Shown: in pieces, positions 1 to 9,258 of the stretch | Numbering within the stretch: position 1 is the first letter of the stretch | Layout of the letters: each line of letters opens with the position of its first letter | Assembly (NCBI RefSeq): GCF_004353915.1 | Contig: NZ_SMRP01000015.1 | Coordinates: 11,803-75,802 of the forward strand | Reading direction: 5' to 3' | DNA: 64,000 nt | Source of the DNA: Paraburkholderia silviterrae | GTDB lineage: Bacteria; Pseudomonadota; Gammaproteobacteria; Burkholderiales; Burkholderiaceae | The notes under the pieces: generated by a model | What the model was told of the DNA's origin: nothing | Database searches by the model: none | Seen by the model: the letters and a program-made list of their open reading frames with translations, nothing else | Program-made: the position numbers and the translations under genes

Positions 1-1026
1 TGTCGGAGCGTTGTGTCGGCGCACGGTGCCGCCTGTGGCCCGGCTCTCCTGGGCGTTGCAACCGAATTGCGCGTGATACCAGCGCGAGAATCCGCTCGGC
101 GCAGCAAAGCCGAGGAGGGCCGCCACTTCGGTCAACGGACGGTCGCTCTCGATGACATGACGCGTGGCGAGTTCCTTGCGGATGTCGTTGACGACCGACG
201 AGAAGCTCTGCCCCTGTTCCGCCAGCCGACGCTGGACCGTGCGGCGCGCCACGCCCAGGTGTCCGGCCACCTGTTCGATGCTGCAACGTCCGCTGGGCAG
301 CAGCAGCAGGATCGTGCGCCGCACATCCTCAAACAGTGTCGCCTCATGCGACTTGGGCGACGCGTCTATCAACTGCTGCGCATAGCGCACCATCGCCGGA
401 TCCGCTGACGGGTTGCGTGCATCGAGATCGGCCTTCGCGCAGACGATGCAGTTGAAGTCATAGTCAAACTCGACGCAAGGGCCAAATAACCGCAAATGCG
501 TATTAACGTCGCGCGGTGCAGAGTGCTCGAAGCACACGCGCCGCGGCCGCCAGTCGGCCCCGAGGAGCTGGCGTATCAACCGCACCATCACGCCTAGCGC
601 CAGCTCAACCCTTTGGCGCGTGGGTTGATGCGCGCCTTCAATAATCACCGCCTTGCGAATAATGACCACCGCGGCGCTTTCCTCGATCGTCAACGAAAGC
701 ACATCATTGAGCAGTGCCTGGTAGCGCAGCAGCATGTAAAGCGAGTCGCGCAACGTCGCCTGGTCGCGGATCAGCAAGCCTACCGCTCCAAGATTGGACA
801 ACCGGCGTGACTCGGCCATGCGCAGTCCGAAACTCTCGTTGCCCGACAGGGTTGCAGAGGCCTCGAGCAGTTGCCCGACGCGCTCGACCGGAATCATGAG
901 GTCCGGCTCGCGCAATACGCTCGGACTTAACCCCGCGTCAAGGAGCATCCGCACGGGGTCCAGTCCGGCGGCACGAGCGACCTCGCTGTAGTTGGTGAGG
1001 CTCGCGGCGCGGATAAGTGACGACAT
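1..1026 (-). CDS. AraC-family transcriptional regulator (3' end cut by window edge)
   Basis: The reverse strand reads open from ATG at 1026 to position 1 with no stop, giving 342 residues. The N-terminal half (about residues 15-190) looks like the AraC-associated ligand-binding domain found in OruR/ArgR-type regulators. The C-terminal half (about 230-330) has the double helix-turn-helix: first helix set near SIEQVAGHLGVARRTVQRRL, second near LTEVAALLGFAAPSGFSRWY. Family members are usually 330-350 aa, so only a few residues are missing. It is divergent from the SDR gene at 1234, and a conserved block lies 29 bp upstream of its start, so it probably controls the SDR and dioxygenase units. The effector is unknown. 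Confidence 0.85.
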   Translation of the reverse strand, partial: MSSLIRAASLTNYSEVARAAGLDPVRMLLDAGLSPSVLREPDLMIPVERVGQLLEASATLSGNESFGLRMAESRRLSNLGAVGLLIRDQATLRDSLYMLLRYQALLNDVLSLTIEESAAVVIIRKAVIIEGAHQPTRQRVELALGVMVRLIRQLLGADWRPRRVCFEHSAPRDVNTHLRLFGPCVEFDYDFNCIVCAKADLDARNPSADPAMVRYAQQLIDASPKSHEATLFEDVRRTILLLLPSGRCSIEQVAGHLGVARRTVQRRLAEQGQSFSSVVNDIRKELATRHVIESDRPLTEVAALLGFAAPSGFSRWYHAQFGCNAQESRATGGTVRRHNAPT

Positions 1027-1054
1027 CGGAGAGCTGAATAGAAGACCAAAGATC

Positions 1055-1096
1055 TGGCGCAGAATGATAATCCGCTGTCATGCACTGTCAAGCGGG
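1055..1096. promoter_or_regulatory. Conserved 42-bp block, copy 1 (candidate AraC site)
   Basis: This block begins TGGCGC, continues AATGATAA and ends TGTCAAGCGGG. A second copy at 2082-2123 matches at 33 of 42 positions with the same internal spacing (31 bp from TGGCGC to TGTCAAG). It lies between the divergent AraC-type gene and the SDR gene. Binding by that regulator is an inference from position and repetition. Confidence 0.55.
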
Positions 1097-1233
1097 GGAA
1101 ACCCGTCACAGCCACACTACGAAGCGTTGATTGGGCTGATCGAAAGCCGGACAGTAAGTCAGCGCAGGCGGACGGGGGGCGCGATTTTGCGCTCGCGTCC
1201 GCCACGGCGCATCAAGCAAAACTGAGGATGAGT

Positions 1234-2025
1234 ATGAGTTCGACGAATAAGAGTGTTGTCGCCCGATACTTCGGCTTGTCAGGTCTGACGGTCGTCGTCA
1301 CGGGTGCGGGGTCGGGCCTGGGCCGGCAGGCGGCGCGTACGCTAGCCGCGGCTGGCGCGCAGGTCGCGCTACTGGGCAGGCGTGCCGATCCGTTGATGGA
1401 GACGCAAGACATGATCGCGCGGGATGGCGGCGTCGCGCGCCACTTTCCGGTCGATGTCACGGATCAGGAGGCGGTGGGTCTCGCGTTCGATGAAATCCAG
1501 CGAACGATGGCGCCGCTCTGGGCGCTCGTCAACAATGCTGGAGCGGGCGGTCGCGCTGCGTTGATCGATGTCGACGCGCAATTGTTCGACCGGGTGTTTG
1601 GCGTCAATACGAAGGCTGCGCTTCTCACCGCAACGGCGTTCGCGCGTCGACTGGTCGCCAGCGCACTGCCGGGACGCATCATCAACATCTGCTCGCTCGC
1701 TGCGCAATCGCACTCGCCAAATCTGTCGATCTATGGCGCGAGCAAGGCGGCGCTCGAGCATCTGACCCGATCGATGGCTCACGAATGGGCGTGTTACGGC
1801 ATCAATGTCAACGTGATCAATCCGGGCTTCATCGAGACCGACATCAATCGTGCGCTGTTTCAGACGCCGGCCGGCAAGAAGATTGTCGAAGGATTGCCGC
1901 GCCGACGGCTCGGCACGCCCGAAGCGCTCGACGGTGCGTTGCTGCTGCTTGCATCGCCGGGAAGTGATTTCATGACGGGCGCGACGCTTTCGGTGGATGA
2001 CGGGCAGCGCTTCGTGATGGGGTGA
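1234..2025 (+). CDS. SDR-family NAD(P)-dependent oxidoreductase
   Basis: A classical short-chain dehydrogenase of 263 aa. The cofactor motif TGAGSGLG is at residues 23-30, NNAG at 100-103, and the catalytic set is S154, Y167 and K171 (YGASK). I chose ATG 1234 over ATG 1228 because GAGG at 1224-1227 touches the first ATG but sits 6 nt from the second. It probably oxidises or reduces a hydroxyl or keto group in the pathway of this locus. It lies just downstream of regulator block 1 and may be the first catabolic gene controlled by the divergent AraC protein. The substrate cannot be read from sequence. Confidence 0.85.
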   Translation: MSSTNKSVVARYFGLSGLTVVVTGAGSGLGRQAARTLAAAGAQVALLGRRADPLMETQDMIARDGGVARHFPVDVTDQEAVGLAFDEIQRTMAPLWALVNNAGAGGRAALIDVDAQLFDRVFGVNTKAALLTATAFARRLVASALPGRIINICSLAAQSHSPNLSIYGASKAALEHLTRSMAHEWACYGINVNVINPGFIETDINRALFQTPAGKKIVEGLPRRRLGTPEALDGALLLLASPGSDFMTGATLSVDDGQRFVMG

Positions 2026-2081
2026 TCCCTGCGAATCGCATGCCTGACGCAAGTTGGACAGAGCCGAACTAAATAGAAGAC

Positions 2082-2123
2082 TGGCGCGCAATGATAAGTC
2101 CATGACATACATTGTCAAGCGGG
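2082..2123. promoter_or_regulatory. Conserved 42-bp block, copy 2 (candidate AraC site)
   Basis: This is the second copy of the block at 1055-1096, placed about 210 bp before the dioxygenase start. Here the right part contains TGACA-N5-TGTCA as an inverted repeat, where copy 1 has a direct TGTCA-N5-TGTCA. Nothing else is evident in the 2026-2326 gap except the ribosome-binding site AGGAG at 2321-2325. Confidence 0.5.
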
Positions 2124-2332
2124 CATGCGGCGGAACTCACACAATCATTTCACAAGGCCGTCGTTGTCTGGACGGTTCGCCGGATCGTCCATCGGGAGGT
2201 GGTCTGCACGGCGACCGAAGCGTTGAAATTTTCAAACCCGGCCTCGATGAAGCGAACGAAATGCGAAAGCTATCTGCGCGGGTGTCCACGCAGGCACGCG
2301 CACCAGACTTTCACTCTTAAAGGAGAATGGCC

Positions 2333-3181
2333 ATGCAGGTCGAGCGATTGACTTGTTCCATCGGCGCAGAGGTGTCAGGCGTCAATCTCGGCGATGCATC
2401 GCGCGACGCGACGTTGTTCGCCGAGATCAAGGCGTTGCTGCTCGTACACAAGGTTCTGTTCCTGCGCGATCAGGACATCACGCGCGCCGAGCACGTGAAG
2501 TTCGCCGAGCGTTTCGGCCAGCTCGAGGATCATCCGATCGTCGGCAGCGATCCGGAACATCCGGGCCTCGTGCAGATTTACAAGTCGCCGGACCAGCCGC
2601 TCGACCGCCGCGAGAATTCGTGGCACACCGACGCGACGTGGCGCGCGGCGCCACCGATGGGCGCGGTCCTGCGCTGCGTCGAGTGCCCGGACGTCGGCGG
2701 CGACACGATGTGGGTGAACATGGCACTCGCGTATGAGCAATTGCCGCAGCACGTGAAGGACGATATCGCTGATCTGCGCGCAAACCACAGCATCCAGTCT
2801 AGCTTCGGCGCTTCGATGCCGATCGAAAAACGTCTGGCGCTGAAGGCACAGTACCCGGACGCCGAGCATCCGGTGGTGCGCACGCACCCGGAGACGGGCG
2901 AGAAGGTGCTGTTCGTCAACAGCTTCACGACGCACTTTGTCAATTTCAAGACGTCCGCGCGCGTGCGCGTCGGGCAGGACGGCAACCCGGGCTCCGGCCA
3001 GCTGCTCGCCTATCTGATCAGCCAGGCTCAGATCCCCGAATACCAGGTCCGCTTCCGCTGGAAAAAGAACAGCGTCGCGATCTGGGATAACCGCTGCACC
3101 CAGCATTACGCCGTGATGGATTATTCACCCTGCGTCCGGAAGATGGACCGGGCGGCGATCGTTGGCGACCAGCCATTCTGA
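2333..3181 (+). CDS. TauD/TfdA-family 2-oxoglutarate- and Fe(II)-dependent dioxygenase
   Basis: The 282-aa protein carries the facial triad of the family: H98-x-D100 in SWHTDATW and a distal H258, with R269 placed to bind 2-oxoglutarate. The family hydroxylates carbons next to heteroatoms (taurine, 2,4-D, alkyl sulfates), often releasing an aldehyde. ATG 2333 is chosen over ATG 2327 because AGGAG at 2321-2325 sits 7 nt upstream of it. It is preceded by regulator block 2 and followed by oxidoreductase, hydrolase and transporter genes in the same direction. The substrate is not determined. The length is normal for the family. Confidence 0.88.
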   Translation: MQVERLTCSIGAEVSGVNLGDASRDATLFAEIKALLLVHKVLFLRDQDITRAEHVKFAERFGQLEDHPIVGSDPEHPGLVQIYKSPDQPLDRRENSWHTDATWRAAPPMGAVLRCVECPDVGGDTMWVNMALAYEQLPQHVKDDIADLRANHSIQSSFGASMPIEKRLALKAQYPDAEHPVVRTHPETGEKVLFVNSFTTHFVNFKTSARVRVGQDGNPGSGQLLAYLISQAQIPEYQVRFRWKKNSVAIWDNRCTQHYAVMDYSPCVRKMDRAAIVGDQPF

Positions 3182-3297
3182 GCCCGGGTTCTTTGCCGGC
3201 ATAGTGTCGGCGGACCGCACACACACATCGGCACCCGTTGATATAGACCGACGGCGACGTCCGGCCGTCCAAACAGATGAACAGGAAACAAAACTAG

Positions 3298-4278
3298 ATG
3301 GCACATGCGATCAGGATTCACGAGACAGGCGGCCCCGAGGTGATGCGCTGGGAGGAAGTGGCCGTCGGCGAGCCCGGTCCAGGCGAGGCGCGGTTGAGGC
3401 ACGTGGCTGTCGGCCTCAATTTCGCGGATACGTATTTCCGCTCGGGCCTCTACCCGATGCCGCTGCCAGGCGGAATGGGCGTCGAGGCGGCAGGCATCGT
3501 GGAAGCGGTTGGCTCGGGCGTGACGAACGTTGCACCCGGCGATCGCGTGACCTATACCGGCTTCCTGAACACGCTCGGCGCGTACAGTACCGAGCGCCTG
3601 ATTCCCGCTGCGCCGCTGATCAAACTGCCTGACGGCATCGACCGTGAAACCGCCGCGGCGATGACGATGCGCGGCCTGACGTCTGCCTACCTGATGCGCC
3701 GCATCTGGCCGTTGCAGGCGGGTGAGACGATACTCGTGCACGCTGCGGCGGGCGGCGTCGGGCTGATTCTCTGCCAGTGGGCAAAGCTGCTTGGGCTCAC
3801 TGTAATTGGCACTGTATCGACGGAAGAAAAGGCCGCAATCGCGCGCGCACACGGCTGCGACCACATCGTCTACTACACGCGCGAGGACGTCGCGAAGCGC
3901 GTGCGCGAACTGACGAACGGCGTCGGCGTGTCGGTCGTCTACGACAGCGTCGGGAAGGACACTTTCGATGCCTCGCTCGATTCGCTGAAGCGCCGCGGGC
4001 TGCTCGTCTGCGTCGGCACCGCGTCGGGCAAGATCCCGCCGTTCGATCCGGCGATTCTCGCGAAGAAGGGCTCGGCGTACGTGACGCGCTCGGCGCTCGC
4101 CGACTACATCGCCGATCCGGAGGAAAAGGCCGCGCTCGCGGCGGAAGTCTTCGGCCATGTCGCCGCAGGGCGCATCCAGATCGGGATCAACCAGCGCTAC
4201 GCGCTGCAGGATGCAGTGCAGGCGCACCGCGATCTCGAATCGCGCAAGACGACCGGCTCGTCGGTCTTCGTGATCTGA
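3298..4278 (+). CDS. Zinc-free quinone oxidoreductase (QOR, MDR superfamily)
   Basis: A 326-aa medium-chain reductase without zinc-ligand cysteines. The N-terminal GroES-like domain (residues 1-120) includes the NFADTYFRSGLYP stretch typical of QOR. The Rossmann domain contains AAAGGVG at 149-155. QOR enzymes use NADPH to reduce quinones or conjugated enones in the cytoplasm. The gene ends 10 bp before the following hydrolase, so the two are cotranscribed. Here it may reduce an unsaturated intermediate, which is inference. Confidence 0.88.
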   Translation: MAHAIRIHETGGPEVMRWEEVAVGEPGPGEARLRHVAVGLNFADTYFRSGLYPMPLPGGMGVEAAGIVEAVGSGVTNVAPGDRVTYTGFLNTLGAYSTERLIPAAPLIKLPDGIDRETAAAMTMRGLTSAYLMRRIWPLQAGETILVHAAAGGVGLILCQWAKLLGLTVIGTVSTEEKAAIARAHGCDHIVYYTREDVAKRVRELTNGVGVSVVYDSVGKDTFDASLDSLKRRGLLVCVGTASGKIPPFDPAILAKKGSAYVTRSALADYIADPEEKAALAAEVFGHVAAGRIQIGINQRYALQDAVQAHRDLESRKTTGSSVFVI

Positions 4279-4288
4279 GGAGGCGGGC

Positions 4289-4873
4289 ATGAACATGACG
4301 AGCAATGAGCCGACCGTGGTCATCGTGCCGGGGCTGCGCGACCATGTCGCGCATCACTGGCAGACATTGCTTGAGGCGCGCCTGCGCGCGGCGAACCGCC
4401 CCGTCGTCAGCGTGCCGCCGATGGGGCGCGACGATCTCGATTGTGCGGCGCGCGTCGACGCGATCGAGGCATGCGTCGCGTGCGTGGAAGGGCCTGTGAT
4501 CGTCGTCGCGCACAGCGCAGGCGTGATCATGGTCGCGCATTGGGCGCGTCGCTACCGCCGCCCGATTGCCGGTGCACTGCTGGCCGCGCCGCCGGATTTC
4601 GAACAGCCGATGCCGGACGGCTATCCGACGGTCGAGGCGCTCGACGCGTCTGGCTGGCTGCCGGTGCCGCGCGAGCCTCTGCCGTTTCCGAGCATCGTCG
4701 CGGCGAGCCGCAACGATCCGCTCGGCTGCTACGAGCGGATCGTGGAACTCGCAAGCGTCTGGCACAGCGAGCTTGTGGACGTCGGCAACGTTGGCCACCT
4801 GAATCCGGCTAGCGGATTCGGCGAATGGCCGGCGGCCGACACGTTCATCGAGATGCTTGCGCGGCGCGCATAG
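4289..4873 (+). CDS. RBBP9/YdeN-family serine hydrolase
   Basis: This 194-aa single-domain alpha/beta hydrolase has its nucleophile in AHSAGV (S76). The acid is probably D143 (SRNDPLG) and the base H170 (GNVGHLNPASGFGEW), and the last motif is diagnostic of the RBBP9/YdeN family. GAGGAGG at 4277-4283 overlaps the end of the oxidoreductase gene and gives a good start at 4289, so translation is probably coupled. Ester hydrolysis is likely; the substrate is unknown. Confidence 0.85.
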   Translation: MNMTSNEPTVVIVPGLRDHVAHHWQTLLEARLRAANRPVVSVPPMGRDDLDCAARVDAIEACVACVEGPVIVVAHSAGVIMVAHWARRYRRPIAGALLAAPPDFEQPMPDGYPTVEALDASGWLPVPREPLPFPSIVAASRNDPLGCYERIVELASVWHSELVDVGNVGHLNPASGFGEWPAADTFIEMLARRA

Positions 4874-5078
4874 CCCTTACCCGTTCCAGCGGGAGCGGGT
4901 ACCGATGTTCAACGCAGAATAGTGAGGAAGACAAAACGAATCCGAAATGAACGGTGGCATTAGCTACCGGGGCTAGACCGCGCAGACCGTCAGCCTGATG
5001 TTCCGTGACGGTCGGCCGGCGCATGCGGCACCTGATGCGAGTGCAAACGCCTCGCGATAAAAAATCTAGGAGACGAAA

Positions 5079-6389
5079 GTGGGAATGCAAGCGACCGCGA
5101 CCATTGAGGACACCCTCATGCCCGCACCAACCGTATCCCGGGCCTACGCCTGGAGTGTCTTCGCGCTGACCTTTGGCTTGCTGCTCGCCGACTTCATGTC
5201 GAGATATGTGCTCAACGCGGTTTTCCCGCTGCTAAAGGCGCAATGGCTGCTGAGCGATACGCAGCTCGGCTCACTGAGCAGCATCGTCGCGCTGATGGTG
5301 GGCCTGCTCACGTTCCCGTTGTCGCTGCTTGCCGATCGCTGGGGGCGTGTGAGGAGCCTGATCCTGATGGCCGTGCTCTGGAGCGTTGCGACGCTCGGCT
5401 GTGCGGTATCGGCGAACTACGGCGAGATGCTCGTCGCGCGCCTGTTCGTTGGCGTCGGCGAGGCCGCGTATGGGAGCGTCGGCCTCGCGGTAGTACTCAG
5501 CGTGTTTCCCGTGCATCTGCGCGCGACGCTGTCCGGCTCGTTCCTCGCGGGCGGTGCCTTCGGCTCGATGCTCGGGATGGCGCTGAGCGGTATCGTCGCC
5601 TCGCACTTCGGCTGGCGCTGGGCGTTCGCAACGATGGCGATCGTCGGGCTTGTGCTGGCCGGGATCTATCGCGTCGTCGTCACCGAGCGGCGCCTCGCGT
5701 CCAACCGGAGAATCGACGAGCCCAAGTCCGAGGCGCGGCCGCGGATCACACTGCGCAATCTCTTGCCGACGCTGTTCGCGTCGAAGGCGGTCATCTACGC
5801 GTACGCCGGCAGCGGCGTGCAGCTCATGGTCGCCGGCACGCTGCAGGCGTGGCTGCCGAGCTATCTGGGTCGCTACTACGGGATGCGCGTCGACCACGCG
5901 AGCGCACTCGCGGCTGTGTTCGTGCTGACGATGGGCGTCGGCATGATCCTGTGCGGGATGCTGACCGACCGCGTGAGCCGCCATAGCGCACCGCGCAAGT
6001 GGACGATGGCGATCGCATACAGCGTGAGTTCGTTCGTATCGCTCGTGGTTGCATTCCAGCTGCCGCCGGGCCCGCTGCAGCTCGCGCTGATGGGTGTCGG
6101 CATGTTCTTCGTTTGGGGCACCAGTGGGCCGACGGGCGCGATGGTCGCGAACCTGACGCCGCCCGCGATCCATGCGACCGCGATTGCGGTGTGGGCGCTC
6201 GCAAACAATCTGCTCGGCCTCGCGTCGGGACCGATCATCGCGGGTATGCTCGCGGACCGGATCGGCCTGCACGCGGCGCTGCAGCTGATGCCGTTCGCGG
6301 CGATCGGCGCTGCGCTGCTGTTCATGATCGGCAAGCGTTACTACCCGAGCGATCTGCTCCGGATCGCGTCGCCGCGCAACGAAGGCTGA
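5079..6389 (+). CDS. MFS transporter
   Basis: A 436-aa inner-membrane carrier with about 12 hydrophobic segments. The loop 2-3 signature LADRWGRVRS is typical of the major facilitator superfamily. A GTG at 5079 follows AGGAG (5068-5072) at good spacing. ATG 5085, or ATG 5118 closer to the first membrane segment, is possible. A basic loop near residues 200-220 separates the two six-helix halves. With the porin downstream it probably imports the substrate of the enzymes coded at 1234-4873. The family resembles aromatic- and organic-acid carriers, but specificity cannot be assigned. Confidence 0.85.
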   Translation: MGMQATATIEDTLMPAPTVSRAYAWSVFALTFGLLLADFMSRYVLNAVFPLLKAQWLLSDTQLGSLSSIVALMVGLLTFPLSLLADRWGRVRSLILMAVLWSVATLGCAVSANYGEMLVARLFVGVGEAAYGSVGLAVVLSVFPVHLRATLSGSFLAGGAFGSMLGMALSGIVASHFGWRWAFATMAIVGLVLAGIYRVVVTERRLASNRRIDEPKSEARPRITLRNLLPTLFASKAVIYAYAGSGVQLMVAGTLQAWLPSYLGRYYGMRVDHASALAAVFVLTMGVGMILCGMLTDRVSRHSAPRKWTMAIAYSVSSFVSLVVAFQLPPGPLQLALMGVGMFFVWGTSGPTGAMVANLTPPAIHATAIAVWALANNLLGLASGPIIAGMLADRIGLHAALQLMPFAAIGAALLFMIGKRYYPSDLLRIASPRNEG

Positions 6390-6546
6390 TCGATCCCGAA
6401 ACGGGCGCGGCTGCCTTGCAGCTGCGTCGATGGACAGGCATGTGCTCTTGCGACGGAGGCGAGGCTCGATGAGCCCACGCCACCCGGTAACAGACTGCCA
6501 TCCGGCTGGGTTTGGCCGGTCATTATAAAAAACGGAAGAGACGTCA

Positions 6547-7668
6547 ATGAAACTGAAGTGGAGCGGTGTAGCGGTCCTCACGGCATTTGCCGGCGTGGCG
6601 CATGCGCAGTCGTCGGTCACGTTGTACGGGGCAATCGATTCGGGCGTTTTTTATCAGAGCACGTCGGCGTCGTCGTTTGCGCCGAACGCCCACAACAACG
6701 GGCACGTGTACGGCATCAAGGACGGCAGCCTCTATGGGAGCTTCTGGGGTATCAAGGGGAGCGAGGACATCGGCGGCGGCTACAAGGTCAACTTCAGGTT
6801 GCAGGGGGTGTTCAACAGCAGCAACGGCAAGCTCGGGCTGGCCGACACGACGGGCGGTACGGCGGTGTTCAACCAGCAGGCGACGGTCGGCCTGTCCGGA
6901 CCGTTCGGCACATTCGACGCCGGGCGGCAGTACGCGCCGATGATCTACGCGATGGCCGATACCGACGTCCGCGCGGCGCAGTACTTTGGCAGCATCCTGG
7001 GCGCATGGCTCGGACTGAACCAGGCCGCCGGCTGGCCCGGGACAAACACGAACGTGCCGATCGGCGCGCTGTACGACAGCAACGCGCTCGTCTACCAGAC
7101 GCCAAAGTTCTACGGTGCGTCGGTCGCGCTCGAGTACGCGCCGGGCGGTGTGGCGGGCCAGATTCAGGGCGGCACGCGCGAATCGGCGGTGCTCAAATAT
7201 TCGAACTACGGGCTTAATCTGTCCGCCGTCTACTACAACGCACACGACACGAACCTCGCGGCGGCCGCACCGAGCGGGCTCGACAACAACCGTCTTTACT
7301 ATTTCGGCGCGAAGTACACGTTCCGCGGCGTAGCGGTATCGGCGTCGTACGGGATCGGCAAGAATCCGTCGAACACGCTCCTCGCGGACTACGAAATGAT
7401 TTCGGGTGGTCTCGGCTATCAGTTCAGCCCCTTCTTCAAGATCACGTCCGGCTTCTACTACCTGAAGGACCGTAACCACTCGGTGAACCATTCGAGTGAA
7501 TACGCGGTGGGCGCGGAATACAGCCTGTCGAAGCGCACAATCGTCTCTGCGCAAGTCGGGTACGTCGCGAACCACGGGACGATGAACCAGACGATCATGT
7601 ACGGCCAGATCGCCGCGCCGGGCGTATCGACCACGGCCGCGATGATCGGTTTGCGCCACAACTTCTGA
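6547..7668 (+). CDS. Outer-membrane porin (Burkholderia-type trimeric porin)
   Basis: A 373-aa protein with a signal peptide ending in GVAHA (cut before QSSVTLYG), alternating beta-strand pattern, and a C-terminal LRHNF with terminal phenylalanine, the outer-membrane assembly signal. The family is the general Gram-negative porin of beta-proteobacteria (OpcP/OmpC-like). It follows the MFS carrier by 157 bp, which suggests matched outer- and inner-membrane uptake for this locus. Confidence 0.92.
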   Translation: MKLKWSGVAVLTAFAGVAHAQSSVTLYGAIDSGVFYQSTSASSFAPNAHNNGHVYGIKDGSLYGSFWGIKGSEDIGGGYKVNFRLQGVFNSSNGKLGLADTTGGTAVFNQQATVGLSGPFGTFDAGRQYAPMIYAMADTDVRAAQYFGSILGAWLGLNQAAGWPGTNTNVPIGALYDSNALVYQTPKFYGASVALEYAPGGVAGQIQGGTRESAVLKYSNYGLNLSAVYYNAHDTNLAAAAPSGLDNNRLYYFGAKYTFRGVAVSASYGIGKNPSNTLLADYEMISGGLGYQFSPFFKITSGFYYLKDRNHSVNHSSEYAVGAEYSLSKRTIVSAQVGYVANHGTMNQTIMYGQIAAPGVSTTAAMIGLRHNF

Positions 7669-7696
7669 CGAATTGCGATCGAAACGGAGAACAACG

Positions 7697-8071
7697 ATGA
7701 AAGCGATAGATGGACTCGGGGTGGCACTCGGCGTTGCGATCGCGGCGGCGTCGATCAGCGCGTGGGCGCAGGACGGCGCGTCGGCGGGGGCATCGGCTGG
7801 CACGGCGGTTACCGCGTCTGGCGGCATGACGGCCAAAGCCACGTGGCAGGCGAATCGCGCGCTGCGGCGCAAGGTGTACGCGGCGCTCGCGAAGCACAAG
7901 GAGATCGACGCGGGCGACATCGGCATCACGGCGAAAGGCGGCGCGGTGATGATCAGCGGCACGGTCCCGGAGGCGTCGCAGATCAATACCGTCACCGAGG
8001 TCGTGAAGGGCGTTGCGGGGGTGACGTCGGTGACCAGCAAGCTTACGCTGCAGCGGCCGTTCGGCCAGTAG
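7697..8071 (+). CDS. BON-domain periplasmic protein
   Basis: A 124-aa protein with an N-terminal signal peptide (ends near ISAWAQ), a low-complexity Ala/Gly/Ser linker, then one BON domain (about residues 50-120; VYAALAKHKEIDAGDIGI and GGAVMISGTVPEASQ). BON domains bind phospholipid or envelope surfaces and often respond to stress. It lies 28 bp after the porin, so it may share its transcript. ATG 7697 is chosen because the signal peptide begins there. Confidence 0.85.
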   Translation: MKAIDGLGVALGVAIAAASISAWAQDGASAGASAGTAVTASGGMTAKATWQANRALRRKVYAALAKHKEIDAGDIGITAKGGAVMISGTVPEASQINTVTEVVKGVAGVTSVTSKLTLQRPFGQ

Positions 8072-8262
8072 TGGGGCGCGCAGGCCGGCTCAGTCTGAAG
8101 CGCTCGCGTGTGACATGCTGGTCGCCGCTCGCAATGCGTCTTTCTCGCTGGAGAAAATACCCTCGAAGCGCAACTGGAACTCGAAGCCCGGCATGTGTTG
8201 GAGTCTGTTGCCCTTCACTGATACTCAGGCCAGCCAGCCGTTCACGTACGGAGGAACCTGTC

Positions 8263-8745
8263 ATGAAGGTTATCTCTCATCTCGACAAGGTGCGGCGCCT
8301 GGCGGTGCTGCGACAGCGCCTCGACCCGTTAGCGGATTTCGAATTGTGGTTCTGGACCACGCTGAGCGCGAGTATCAACGTGTTCAACGCAACGCTTCAC
8401 CTCACTGGCATGACGCGTGACGATCCTGTGTTCTCGACCATTCCCGGCGTGCACGTCGTGAAGCAACCGGATGGCAGTTACGCGCGCGAGTTGCGTGGAC
8501 TCGGCGATGTGAGCCATGTCGGCTGGCCGGAAATCGAGGGAGAAGTACCTCAGGTCATTCGGCAACTCGAACATGCGTTGCATACCATCGAGCATCACCG
8601 GGATCCGTGCATTCGCGGAGATCGCGTTCCAGTACAAGCCATCGTCGACGAATGTGAGCAAGCGTTTGAACAAATCATGTACACATTCGAACGGGCGTTG
8701 AAGGGTACCGAGTATGAAAACCGAGAATCATCGGCTCAAAGCTGA
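8263..8745 (+). CDS. Hypothetical protein, 160 aa
   Basis: I do not recognise this family. The start at 8263 is well supported by GGAGG at 8250-8254. The product is soluble and mainly helical, with a hydrophobic N-terminal part (FELWFWTTLSASINVFNATLHL) and a charged C-terminal helix (DECEQAFEQIMYTFERALKG). No signal peptide or known catalytic motif is visible. Its last 32 bp overlap the next gene, which points to coupled translation and perhaps a complex. Confidence 0.6.
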   Translation: MKVISHLDKVRRLAVLRQRLDPLADFELWFWTTLSASINVFNATLHLTGMTRDDPVFSTIPGVHVVKQPDGSYARELRGLGDVSHVGWPEIEGEVPQVIRQLEHALHTIEHHRDPCIRGDRVPVQAIVDECEQAFEQIMYTFERALKGTEYENRESSAQS

Positions 8746-9079
8746 GAACATCGAGAGGTCGCTGAGGTTGCTCGGTGAAGATGACTGGGAAATGAAAATC
8801 GAGGCAGCGATGCTGGCTGGGACGCACTGGGCGAACTATGCGCTGCATCGCCGCGGCGTTACTTCAGACAGTGAGGACATCGTCCACAACTCGATGCTCG
8901 TCGTTAGCATGCTGCGCAAGTATGCCCTTGCGGAAGGCGAACTGCTTGGTGCACTGACCGAAATTGAGGAGCTTCGGCCTCTTTATGTTCGGGGAGACTT
9001 GCAAGACGGTTCCCGCGCTGCAGCGCGGGCGCTGGAACTGCTTCGGTTGATCAGCGCGCTCGCCAGGCGCGCACCGTGA
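8714..9079 (+). CDS. Hypothetical helical protein, 121 aa
   Basis: This is a short, largely alpha-helical protein with no recognised domain. It begins inside the preceding unknown gene in another frame (32-bp overlap). The middle (AGTHWANYALHRRGV) and the Leu/Ala-rich C-terminus (ALELLRLISALARRAP) suggest a helical bundle; a HEPN- or HEPN-partner-like fold is only a guess. The two unknown genes together look like a small bicistronic unit. Confidence 0.5.
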   Translation: MKTENHRLKAENIERSLRLLGEDDWEMKIEAAMLAGTHWANYALHRRGVTSDSEDIVHNSMLVVSMLRKYALAEGELLGALTEIEELRPLYVRGDLQDGSRAAARALELLRLISALARRAP

Positions 9080-9175
9080 CGGCTTCGGAAAGCGTAGCGA
9101 TGAGGTTCTGTCGCAGCAAGACAGTCTGATTGCTAAGGAGTGCCTCTCTTCGCAACACCTTATCGCGACAAAACC

Positions 9176-9212
9176 ACGTCGTGCCACGGACGATATGAGC
9201 GTGGCACGACGT
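9176..9212 (-). terminator. 12-bp perfect stem-loop with T tract (leftward terminator)
   Basis: ACGTCGTGCCAC at 9176-9187 pairs exactly with 9201-9212 across a 13-nt loop. Read leftward the stem is followed by GGTTTTG, fitting a Rho-independent terminator for the operon ending at 9259. It may also limit rightward readthrough from 9079. Confidence 0.7.
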
Positions 9213-9258
9213 AGCCTTTACCGTTGTGTGCAGGTGCGGCAGGTGAACGGGATCTCGC

